DNA from: Cyanobium sp. M55B138
GTDB lineage: Bacteria; Cyanobacteriota; Cyanobacteriia; PCC-6307; Cyanobiaceae
Length of the DNA: 5,912 nucleotides
Assembly (NCBI GenBank): GCA_018400215.1
Contig: JAGYNF010000107.1
Span: 1-5,912, forward strand
Direction: 5' to 3'
Below are positions 1-5,912 of the stretch, piece after piece (within the stretch, counting starts at the first letter, position 1; the number at the start of each line of letters is the position of its first letter). The position numbers and the translations under genes were made by a program. The notes beneath the pieces were generated by a model. That model was not told where the DNA came from. It did no database searches and was given only the letters and a program-made list of their open reading frames with translations.

Positions 1-308
1 TGGCCTTCATGCCCGACACCGAGAACCGCCTCACCCTGCTCACCAAGTGGCTGTGGCAGATCGCCACCAACCAGCGCGCCGCCCTGATGGACCTGTTGCG
101 CGAGACCGGATTTGAGCCCGTCCACGCCCGAAACTTCAACGCCCTGGCTGTCGCGGGATGGTGGATCAATTCGTGCCTGCTCCGCCGGTCGTCCATGGAT
201 CGGTATCAGATCAAACTGTTCGACATGTCTGTGCCCATCATGCGCCGCATCGAAGCGCTGCTGCCCCTGCCGGGCCAGTCGCTCATCTGCGTGGCCCGGA
301 CGCGCTGA
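1..308 (+). CDS. SAM-dependent methyltransferase, C-terminal part (5' end outside window)
   Basis: The frame is open from the first base of the window to a TGA at 306-308, so this is the last 102 or so codons of a longer gene; the ATG at 9 is probably internal. The visible part resembles the C-terminal third of class I methyltransferases (Methyltransf_11/12 type). A helix and 'LLRETGFEPV' are followed by 'ARNFNALAVAGWW', then by a stretch ending 'FDMSVPIMRRIEALLPLPG' and a final strand 'SLICVARTR'. The SAM-binding motif I (GxGxG) would lie upstream and cannot be seen, so neither activity nor substrate can be stated. Family members often have a GHxRRY-like segment before the 'GF' strand; here the equivalent stretch reads 'WLWQIATNQRAAL', so that segment is degenerate. 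The gene converges on the DUF4349 gene and has lower GC than the cyanobacterial part. The family call is by pattern recognition only. Confidence 0.6.
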   Translation, partial: AFMPDTENRLTLLTKWLWQIATNQRAALMDLLRETGFEPVHARNFNALAVAGWWINSCLLRRSSMDRYQIKLFDMSVPIMRRIEALLPLPGQSLICVARTR

Positions 309-344
309 CAGCCTTCCCTCGACGGCGCGCCGACCAGGGCCTGA
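309..344. other. Short convergent intergenic gap
   Basis: There are 36 bases between the two convergent stop codons. The gap contains a GC palindrome at 323-332, and an 8-base palindrome (CTGATCAG) at 341-348 overlaps the DUF4349 stop. Neither has a usable loop plus a T-run, so I do not call a terminator. Confidence 0.5.
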
Positions 345-998
345 TCAGTATCGAATGACAAACAGTTTTTCGATTGCCCACCCCAGAGCCTTCAGCGGAT
401 ACCCCAGCGGACCATAGATGATGCGGCGTTCCAGCGTCAGATTGACCGTCGCATACTCCACCTGTCCCGACAGTGTGCGCAATCGCGCTTCCATGGACTC
501 GATGTCCGCCTGGATGCGCTGCAACTGCGTCTCGATGGCGATGATGTCGGCCACCGATTCCGTCCGGCTCAGGTGCTCGGTCAGCCGGTCGCGCAAGGCG
601 ATCTTGGTCTTCATCCGGGCCTGAATATCAACCATCTGATCGGTCACATCCACGCCATGTATGTTGCGACGGATGACCTTGCCCAGGGCTTCGAAGTCAG
701 CCAGGCCATCACGGAACGCCGTGGCGGGTACGCGTATGGACAGGTAGGCCGATGATTCGCCGATGTTGCGTTGAATGGCGACGAATCCGCCGCGCGTTTC
801 CGCAAGGGATATGGCTTTCTGAACGGATTCTTCCAGGTCCTTTACTTCGACGCTCAGGTCGGCGGTCCAGATAAGCATGCGTTGCGCCACGTCCTGCGAT
901 CGGGACGATTCGCCGGGAGTGAACGCCATTCCCTTTTCGTCAACGCCGTAGTTCCCCTCGCCGGCCTGGTCGTTTATATCGGCGTCGGATGCCGACAT
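345..998 (-). CDS. DUF4349 domain protein, N-terminus missing at a join
   Basis: This gene ends in TGA at 345-347; the first ATG after the join is at 996-998, giving 217 residues. DUF4349 features are visible in order: a conserved strand region '[13 protein letters not shown]' (about 40-52), '[11 protein letters not shown]' (85-95), '[14 protein letters not shown]' (116-129), a heptad-rich coiled coil (about 130-180), '[10 protein letters not shown]' (180-189) and a C-terminal '[19 protein letters not shown]' segment (195-213) that looks membrane-associated. The family is mostly predicted membrane or lipoprotein anchored, with no established function. Members usually start with a signal peptide or lipobox cysteine; here nothing of the kind precedes residue 1, and the bases before the ATG belong to infB in another frame. 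The true start was therefore probably lost at the join, and the ATG may be internal. Its GC content is lower than in the genes to the right. Confidence 0.7.
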   Translation of the reverse strand: MSASDADINDQAGEGNYGVDEKGMAFTPGESSRSQDVAQRMLIWTADLSVEVKDLEESVQKAISLAETRGGFVAIQRNIGESSAYLSIRVPATAFRDGLADFEALGKVIRRNIHGVDVTDQMVDIQARMKTKIALRDRLTEHLSRTESVADIIAIETQLQRIQADIESMEARLRTLSGQVEYATVNLTLERRIIYGPLGYPLKALGWAIEKLFVIRY

Positions 999-1290
999 GG
1001 ACGGCGTCCGGTTTGGCTGCCGCAGGGGGCTGCACCGGAGCCGGAGCTGCCTTCTTCAGCGTGAGAATGGCCTTGCTGGGACCTCCAGCCGCGGCGCCTC
1101 CCGGCGTGCTGGCGGCCTTGCCTCCCCCCTCAAGCAGTTGGCGGATGCTGGAGGCCTCGTTGTCGCTGATCGAGCTGCTGTGGCTCTTTGCGGCCACCCC
1201 CAGCTTCTCAGCGGCATCGAGCACGTCCTTGTTCTCCAGGCCCAAGTCCCGGGACAGCTCATAAATTCTGACTTTGCCGCTGCTGGTCAT
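940..1290 (-). CDS. infB: Translation initiation factor IF-2, truncated N-terminal fragment
   Basis: IF-2 is the GTPase that brings initiator fMet-tRNA to the 30S subunit. Only its N-terminal end is present. Residues 1-55 form an IF2_N-type helical module ('[20 protein letters not shown]', then '[17 protein letters not shown]'), followed by the Ala/Pro/Gly-rich linker with '[15 protein letters not shown]'. This is typical of cyanobacterial IF-2, in which the full protein is about 1000 residues or more. The G domain, domain II and C-terminal domains are absent. After about residue 95 the frame enters unrelated sequence and stops at 940-942, so the ending is not real IF-2. The start is the ATG at 1288-1290, with GGAG (minus strand, 1297-1300) six bases upstream. 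It is the last gene of the rimP-nusA-ylxR run. Loss of infB would be lethal, so either an intact copy exists elsewhere or the join is artefactual. Confidence 0.88.
   Translation of the reverse strand: MTSSGKVRIYELSRDLGLENKDVLDAAEKLGVAAKSHSSSISDNEASSIRQLLEGGGKAASTPGGAAAGGPSKAILTLKKAAPAPVQPPAAAKPDAVHVGIRRRYKRPGRRGELRR
985..1010. other. Join between DUF4349 gene and infB (chimera or rearrangement breakpoint)
   Basis: Read on the minus strand, IF-2 sequence is convincing up to about codon 94 ('AAKP', near 1008). DUF4349-like sequence is convincing from roughly 930 downward, and an ATG in its frame lies at 998. The two frames differ by one base. The infB frame therefore runs out of homology into about 18 unrelated Arg-rich codons and stops at 940-942. 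IF-2 should continue for several hundred more residues. GC content drops across the same point. No insertion sequence, tRNA or long repeat is present. Two small palindromes (984-996 and 999-1009) flank the point. The exact breakpoint base cannot be fixed without homologues. Confidence 0.75.
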
Positions 1291-1296
1291 TCAAAT

Positions 1297-1300
1297 CTCC
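1297..1300 (-). promoter_or_regulatory. Ribosome binding site of infB
   Basis: The minus strand reads GGAG, six bases (ATTTGA) before the ATG at 1290. The spacing is good and fixes this start. Confidence 0.65.
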
Positions 1301-1344
1301 AGTGGTCGGGGCCTCTGGACCGCAAGGCGGAACAGGGCACACCA

Positions 1345-1365
1345 GGCCGCACGCGCGCTGCGGCC
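1345..1365 (-). other. GC-rich hairpin between ylxR and infB
   Basis: The minus strand reads GGCCGCA, a 7-base loop of alternating G and C, then TGCGGCC: a perfect 7-bp stem, all G:C except one A:T pair. It lies in the 90-base gap (1291-1380) between the ylxR stop and the infB start. No T-run follows, so it does not look like an intrinsic terminator. It could be an RNA-processing or stability element, or chance in GC-rich DNA. Nothing else is recognisable in this gap. Confidence 0.4.
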
Positions 1366-1380
1366 AAAGGCCATCTTGCC

Positions 1381-1656
1381 TTAGGGGGGTGAGGTCTGTT
1401 GAGCAGCGTTGGTGAGGCGCTGCTCAAGTGCATCCAGGACAGCCTCGCTCACCGGGCAGCGCAGGGCCCGCTGCAGGCGGCGCCGGCGGCGAGCCTCCTC
1501 CAGGCAACTGGCCTGGCGGCAGAGGTAGGCCGAGCGGCCCATGCCCTGATCCAGCCCGATGCCGCCCTGGGCCTGGCGAATGATCCGCCAGAGCAGCTGC
1601 CGATCACAGAGTGTGCGGCAGGCCACACAGCGCCGCAGTACGGGCCCGCCAGCCAC
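1381..1656 (-). CDS. ylxR: YlxR family (DUF448) small RNA-binding protein
   Basis: This 91-residue protein has the YlxR hallmarks: an early 'LRRCVACR' (residues 7-14), a central 'GRSAYLC' (40-46) and a basic 'EARRRRRLQRAL' helix (54-65) that is suited to nucleic-acid binding. The family usual is about 80-100 residues, so it looks complete. YlxR is encoded between nusA and infB in many bacteria, as here; it binds RNA and has been linked to RNase P and to transcription regulation, but its role in cyanobacteria is not settled. The start is GTG at 1654-1656, five bases after the nusA stop. A strong Shine-Dalgarno sequence sits inside the last nusA codons, so translation is probably coupled to nusA. 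The stop is TAA at 1381-1383. Confidence 0.9.
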   Translation of the reverse strand: MAGGPVLRRCVACRTLCDRQLLWRIIRQAQGGIGLDQGMGRSAYLCRQASCLEEARRRRRLQRALRCPVSEAVLDALEQRLTNAAQQTSPP

Positions 1657-1661
1657 CGTCT

Positions 1662-3005
1662 TCAGTCCTCCTGGGGGGCTGCTTCTGGGGACCCGTCGCC
1701 CAGCTCCTCCTCGTCCTCCGGCAGGGGGTAGAGCTCGCGCAGGCGGGCGTCCTCCTCGGCGCGGGCGGCCTGTTCAACGGCCAGGCGGGCCTCGGCCTCG
1801 GCCTGCAGCTGTTCCTCTTCCTGGCGTCGGGAAATCAATTCCGACACCACGGCGTCCTCGGAGGCCTGGTCGTATTCGTTGGCATTCTTGATGTCCAGCT
1901 TCCAGCCGGTGAGGCGGGCCGCCAGGCGCACGTTCTGCCCCTCCCGGCCGATGGCCAGGCTGAGCTGGTCGGGCGGCACCAACACGTGGGCGTGTTGCCC
2001 GTCGGGGTCAACCAGACGCACGGCCTCCACCTTGGCCGGGCTGAGGGAGTTGGCGATGTACTGGCCGGGGTCATGGGACCAGCGGATCACGTCGATCTTC
2101 TCGCCCCGCAGCTCATTCACCACCTGCTGGATGCGGGAGCCGCGGGCGCCGATGCAGGCGCCCACCGGATCCACTTCCCGCTCCACCGAATCCACGGCCA
2201 CCTTGGTGCGGGGGCCCACGGAGCGGGAGGGGGGATTGGCTTCCCGGGCCACGGCCACGATCCGCACCGAGCCCTCCTGGATCTCGGGCACCTCGTTCTC
2301 GAACAAATACACCACCAGGCCGGCATTGGCCCGGCTCACAAACAACTGGGGCCCGCGCCGCGAGACCTCACTCACCTCCTTGAGGAACACCTTGAAGGTG
2401 GCGTTGGCGCGGTAGTTGTCGTTGGGCAGCTGGTCGCGGCGCGGCAGTTCGGCCTCCACCTCGGGCCGGCCGAGGCCGCTGCTCACGGCCATGATCACGC
2501 TCTGGCGCTCAAAGCGAATCACCCGGGCGGTGAGCACGGGATCCTCCAGATCCGCGAATTCCTCCTGGATCATCCGCCGCTGCTGGTCACGCAGCTTCTG
2601 GGCCAGCACCTGCTTGGTGGTGGAGGCGGCCATGCGGCCGAAATCGTCTTTTTCCGGGGTGACATCCAGCACCACCGTGTCGCCAATCTGGGCATCTTCT
2701 GCCACCTGGCGCACCTCGTCGATGCCGATCTGGTGGTCGTCGCTCTCCACCTCCTCCACGATGATCTTCGAGGCCAGCACCCGGTAGCCCTCGTCGTCGA
2801 GGTCGAGCTGCACGTCGAAGTTGGAGAAGTAGTCCTCCTCGAAGGGATCCTCGCTGATGCCCAGGTAGAGGGTGCGGCGGTAGCGCTCATAACCCTTGAG
2901 CAGGGCCTCCCGCAGGGCGGCCTCCACCACGGTGGGGGGGAGCTTCTTCTCGTCGCTGATGTCGTCGATCAGGTTGTTGAGCCCGGGGAGCAGGACCAGA
3001 GCCAT
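1662..3005 (-). CDS. nusA: Transcription termination/antitermination factor NusA
   Basis: NusA binds RNA polymerase and nascent RNA and modulates pausing, termination and antitermination. The 447-residue protein shows the standard order. An N-terminal RNAP-binding domain (about 1-130; 'ALREALLKGYER', then 'KQVLAQKLRDQQR') is followed by an S1 domain (about 150-215), KH1 (about 240-310) with the GxxG loop as GARG at 286-289 ('IGARGSRIQ'), and KH2 (about 335-380) with GREG at 353-356 ('LAIGREGQNVRLAARLTGW'). It ends in a 65-residue Glu/Ala-rich, probably coiled-coil and acidic tail instead of the two acidic repeats of E. coli NusA; the short form is usual outside proteobacteria. The start is ATG at 3003-3005; upstream only a weak GAAG is visible. 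It lies 47 bases after rimP and 5 bases before ylxR in the same operon. Confidence 0.97.
   Translation of the reverse strand: MALVLLPGLNNLIDDISDEKKLPPTVVEAALREALLKGYERYRRTLYLGISEDPFEEDYFSNFDVQLDLDDEGYRVLASKIIVEEVESDDHQIGIDEVRQVAEDAQIGDTVVLDVTPEKDDFGRMAASTTKQVLAQKLRDQQRRMIQEEFADLEDPVLTARVIRFERQSVIMAVSSGLGRPEVEAELPRRDQLPNDNYRANATFKVFLKEVSEVSRRGPQLFVSRANAGLVVYLFENEVPEIQEGSVRIVAVAREANPPSRSVGPRTKVAVDSVEREVDPVGACIGARGSRIQQVVNELRGEKIDVIRWSHDPGQYIANSLSPAKVEAVRLVDPDGQHAHVLVPPDQLSLAIGREGQNVRLAARLTGWKLDIKNANEYDQASEDAVVSELISRRQEEEQLQAEAEARLAVEQAARAEEDARLRELYPLPEDEEELGDGSPEAAPQED
1666..1672 (-). promoter_or_regulatory. Strong ribosome binding site of ylxR inside nusA
   Basis: The minus strand reads AGGAGGA; its AGGAGG core ends 10 bases before the GTG at 1656. 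It lies within the last codons of nusA and decides the GTG start of ylxR. Confidence 0.75.
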
Positions 3006-3052
3006 GGGTCTTCGGTTTTTAGGTGATTCGGTTGTGGGGGGCGACGGGGGTC

Positions 3053-3529
3053 TCAGCCGTCGTCGCCAGCGGTGACCAGGCGCACCTGGATCACGGCCTC
3101 GCGGGGGATTCGCTTGGTGCGGCCGCGGATGTTGAGCTGCAGCTCGGTGGCGTTGCGCTCGAGCAGCAGCCCGTCGCAGCGCGTCTCGCTGCCCCTGCCG
3201 TCGCGGTAGAGCACGGCTACCGGAAATCCGCGAAAGCTGCGGAAGTCACGATCGTCGTGCAGCTCCTCGCTCACGCCGGGGCTGCTGACCTCCAGAACAT
3301 AGGCGGCCTCCGCCAACAGTCCAGCTGTTTCGATCGCCTCCCCGAGGGGGGCGCTGAGGCTGGCGCACTCATCCAGGCTGATGTCCTGGCCATCGGCACG
3401 CTGCACCAGCACCCGCAGGGTGGTGGGGATGCGGTGGGTGAGCAACTGCACGGCCCGCAGTTCGAAGTCGCTGCCCGCCAGGGTGGCCTGGGCGAGTTGT
3501 TCCAGCTCGGGGATCAACGGGTGGGCCAC
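3053..3529 (-). CDS. rimP: Ribosome maturation factor RimP
   Basis: RimP assists late assembly of the 30S ribosomal subunit. From the GTG at 3527-3529 the protein has 158 residues, the family's normal size. Signature stretches are 'YVLEVSSPGV' (77-86), 'DRDFRSFRGF' (93-102) and a C-terminal SH3-like part with 'LQLNIRGRTKRIPR' (130-143). The N-terminal half has the expected 'ISLDECASLSAPLGEAIE' (50-67). The frame stays open upstream to an ATG at 3682, but those 51 extra codons are Arg/Pro-rich, overlap the upstream gene and look unlike RimP. The GTG start gives 'AHPLIPELEQLA', which fits cyanobacterial RimP. No clear Shine-Dalgarno sequence precedes it. The gap to the upstream small gene is 26 bases, so co-transcription is likely. 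Confidence 0.93.
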   Translation of the reverse strand: MAHPLIPELEQLAQATLAGSDFELRAVQLLTHRIPTTLRVLVQRADGQDISLDECASLSAPLGEAIETAGLLAEAAYVLEVSSPGVSEELHDDRDFRSFRGFPVAVLYRDGRGSETRCDGLLLERNATELQLNIRGRTKRIPREAVIQVRLVTAGDDG

Positions 3530-3555
3530 GGCGTTGGGCGGATCAGGCCTGCAAC

Positions 3556-3855
3556 TTACGAATCCGTGCCTTGGGCGCCGCCTGGACCGCCCAGGCCACC
3601 GCCCAGGTCGATCATCGGCGCCTCGGCGTAGTAGTCGCTGGGGGTGACGCTGCCCCGCAGGTTGGCGTCTTGGTTGAGGCACTGGGCCCGCTGGGCGTCG
3701 CCCTTGAGGTACTGGCAGACCCGGGCCCAGAGCTTGGCCCGGCTGCCCGGGCCGCCCTGGCTGAAGTGCACCAGGTCGCCACCTCCGACCATTCCCTGGA
3801 TTTCAACGCCGCAGACGGTGCAGCGCTGGCGGCTGCCGGGGGGAATTGCTGCCAT
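3556..3855 (-). CDS. Conserved small protein with CxxC motif, function unknown
   Basis: This 99-residue protein opens the minus-strand operon before rimP. I do not recognise a named family, but the sequence resembles hypothetical proteins I recall at this position in picocyanobacteria. It has 'QRCTVCGVEIQG' (10-21), with Cys12 and Cys15 in a CxxC, and two further cysteines at 47 ('LWARVCQYLK') and 59 ('AQCLNQD'). That makes four cysteines in a CxxC...C...C layout that could hold a metal, for example in a zinc-ribbon-like fold. The C-terminus is Gly-rich (81-95) and probably disordered. The start is the ATG at 3853-3855, with no strong ribosome binding site; the stop is TAA at 3556-3558. Its place beside rimP and nusA hints at a role in RNA or ribosome metabolism, but that is inference only. 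Confidence 0.75.
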   Translation of the reverse strand: MAAIPPGSRQRCTVCGVEIQGMVGGGDLVHFSQGGPGSRAKLWARVCQYLKGDAQRAQCLNQDANLRGSVTPSDYYAEAPMIDLGGGLGGPGGAQGTDS

Positions 3856-5083
<1,228 letters not shown>

Positions 5084-5119
5084 CCCTTGCTACGGTCGCG
5101 GCCCCCAATGGCGCGGTGC

Positions 5120-5833
5120 ATGGCAGACCTGCAGGATCAGATGAAGCAAGCGGTGGCGGCGGCAGCCACAGAGCAGATCCGCAGCGGCATGGTGGTGGGC
5201 CTGGGTTCCGGCTCCACCGCCGCGTTGATGATCCAGGCCCTGGGGGCCAAGCTGCGCAGCGGTGAGCTCAGCGACATCACCGGCGTGACCACCTCGTTTC
5301 AAGGGGAGGTGCTGGCGGCTGAGCTGGGCATTCCGCTCAAGAGCCTCAATGCGATCGAGCGCATCGATTTGGCCATCGACGGTGCCGATGAGGTGGATCC
5401 CGCCTTTCAGCTGATCAAGGGCGGCGGCGCCTGCCATGTGCAGGAGAAACTGGTGGCCCGCCGGGCCGAGCGCTTCGTGGTGGTGGTGGATTCCACCAAG
5501 CTGGTGGACACCCTCAACCTGGGCTTCCTGCTGCCGGTGGAGGTGCTCCCCGGTGCCTGGCGTCAGGTGCAGGCCGAGCTGGCGGCGATGGGCGGCGAGG
5601 CCCAGCTGCGCATGGCGGTGAAAAAGGCCGGCCCGGTGGTGACCGACCAGGGCAATCTGGTGCTGGACGTGAAAATCGCCGGCGGCATCAGCGATCCGGC
5701 CAGCCTCGAACGGGAGATCAACAACCTGCCCGGCGTGCTGGAGAACGGCCTGTTCGTGAATCTCACCGATCAGGTGCTGGTGGGTGAGATCGTCGATGGC
5801 GTGGCCGGCGTCCGCGACCTGCAGCCGTGCTGA
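5120..5833 (+). CDS. rpiA: Ribose-5-phosphate isomerase A
   Basis: RpiA interconverts ribose 5-phosphate and ribulose 5-phosphate in the cytoplasm, serving the Calvin cycle and the oxidative pentose phosphate pathway. From the ATG at 5120 the protein has 237 residues, a normal length. The phosphate-binding 'GLGSGST' is at 27-33 and '[16 protein letters not shown]' at 58-73. The active-site residues expected from E. coli RpiA (Asp81, Asp84, Lys94, Glu103) are all present as Asp87 and Asp90 in 'IDGADEVD', Lys100 in 'IKGGGA' and Glu109 in 'VQEK'. The C-terminal half has '[15 protein letters not shown]' and '[12 protein letters not shown]'. The frame is open from 5087, with other ATGs at 5087 and 5108, but '[12 protein letters not shown]' matches cyanobacterial RpiA starts. 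No clear Shine-Dalgarno sequence is seen. It probably shares a transcript with htrA, and its stop overlaps the next gene. Confidence 0.97.
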   Translation: MADLQDQMKQAVAAAATEQIRSGMVVGLGSGSTAALMIQALGAKLRSGELSDITGVTTSFQGEVLAAELGIPLKSLNAIERIDLAIDGADEVDPAFQLIKGGGACHVQEKLVARRAERFVVVVDSTKLVDTLNLGFLLPVEVLPGAWRQVQAELAAMGGEAQLRMAVKKAGPVVTDQGNLVLDVKIAGGISDPASLEREINNLPGVLENGLFVNLTDQVLVGEIVDGVAGVRDLQPC

Positions 5834-5912
5834 GACGCTGGCTGGGCTGGGGGTTAGCTCGGCTGCTGCCCCTGGCACTCCTGGCGTTGGTGCTGCTGCT
5901 GGGCCTGGCCCC
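5827..5912 (+). CDS. 5' end of a probable exported or membrane protein (runs off window)
   Basis: A GTG at 5827-5829 opens a frame that has no stop through the end of the window (28 codons plus two bases). It starts '[13 protein letters not shown]' and continues as an unbroken hydrophobic stretch rich in Leu and Ala ('[13 protein letters not shown]'). This is a typical positively charged N-terminus plus signal peptide or membrane anchor. The start lies inside the last codons of rpiA (7-base overlap), suggesting translational coupling; no separate ribosome binding site is visible. Too little is present to name the protein. The start could also be a later in-frame codon. Confidence 0.55.
   Translation, partial: MLRRWLGWGLARLLPLALLALVLLLGLA

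Noticed and set aside
323..348. Palindromes at the convergent gene ends as a terminator
   Set aside because: CGGCGCGCCG has no room for a loop with a long stem, and no T-run follows on either strand.
940..1290. A genuine IF-2 fragment protein or a new fusion protein
   Set aside because: After about residue 95 the frame enters the DUF4349 gene out of frame and gives only a short Arg-rich tail, so it is read as the result of a break rather than a designed product.
1611..3026. Plus-strand open frame of 471 codons antisense to nusA
   Set aside because: It lies opposite a certain nusA, and its translation is His/Gly/Leu-rich low-complexity sequence of the kind produced by the reverse strand of GC-rich genes.
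3530..3682. N-terminal extension of RimP to an ATG at 3682
   Set aside because: The extra 51 residues are Arg/Pro-rich, overlap the neighbouring small gene and are not RimP-like; the GTG at 3529 gives a normal-length protein.
5087..5119. Earlier ATG starts for rpiA at 5087 and 5108
   Set aside because: The added residues do not resemble RpiA, while the start at 5120 gives the typical N-terminus; neither upstream ATG has a good ribosome binding site.
5090..5878. Minus-strand open frame of 262 codons opposite rpiA
   Set aside because: It is a shadow of rpiA with biased His/Gly/Leu composition and no known motif.

Overview
The window falls into two parts that do not seem to belong to the same genome. 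From about position 1005 to the end it reads as a GC-rich picocyanobacterium (Synechococcus/Cyanobium type). The evidence is an IF-2 N-terminus, NusA without C-terminal acidic repeats, RimP, YlxR, an HtrA/Deg protease and RpiA, all closely resembling cyanobacterial family members as I remember them. Positions 1 to about 990 are visibly less GC-rich: two hand-counted 60-base rows gave 33/60 and 35/60 G+C, against 44/60 and 45/60 in rows of the right part. This part carries the end of a SAM-dependent methyltransferase and a DUF4349 protein, which suggest some other, non-cyanobacterial bacterium that I cannot identify.

Left part (1 to about 990): the 3' end of a plus-strand methyltransferase gene converges, across 36 bases, on a minus-strand DUF4349 gene. 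The DUF4349 gene has no signal peptide or lipobox where the family normally has one. It runs straight into the 5' end of infB, which is also on the minus strand and breaks off after about 95 codons. Both genes are cut at the same place and the two frames do not match. The join at about 985-1010 is therefore a broken end on both sides: an assembly or amplification chimera, or less likely a real rearrangement.

Middle part (1005-3855, minus strand): a transcription/translation operon in the order small CxxC protein, rimP, nusA, ylxR, infB (truncated). It combines ribosome maturation (RimP), transcription elongation and termination control (NusA), a small RNA-binding protein (YlxR) and translation initiation (IF-2), the classic nusA-infB arrangement. 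The first gene is an uncharacterised small protein with four cysteines.

Right part (3856-5912, plus strand): a divergent intergenic region followed by a secreted HtrA-type serine protease with an intact catalytic triad and one PDZ domain, then ribose-5-phosphate isomerase A (Calvin cycle/pentose phosphate pathway), then the first 28 codons of an exported or membrane protein that overlaps the end of rpiA. The htrA leader contains a 7-bp dyad that would bury its only good Shine-Dalgarno sequence.

I found no CRISPR array, transposase, tRNA, rRNA or unfamiliar multi-gene system. The points most worth a second look are the join near 1000, the htrA leader hairpin and the small CxxC protein.
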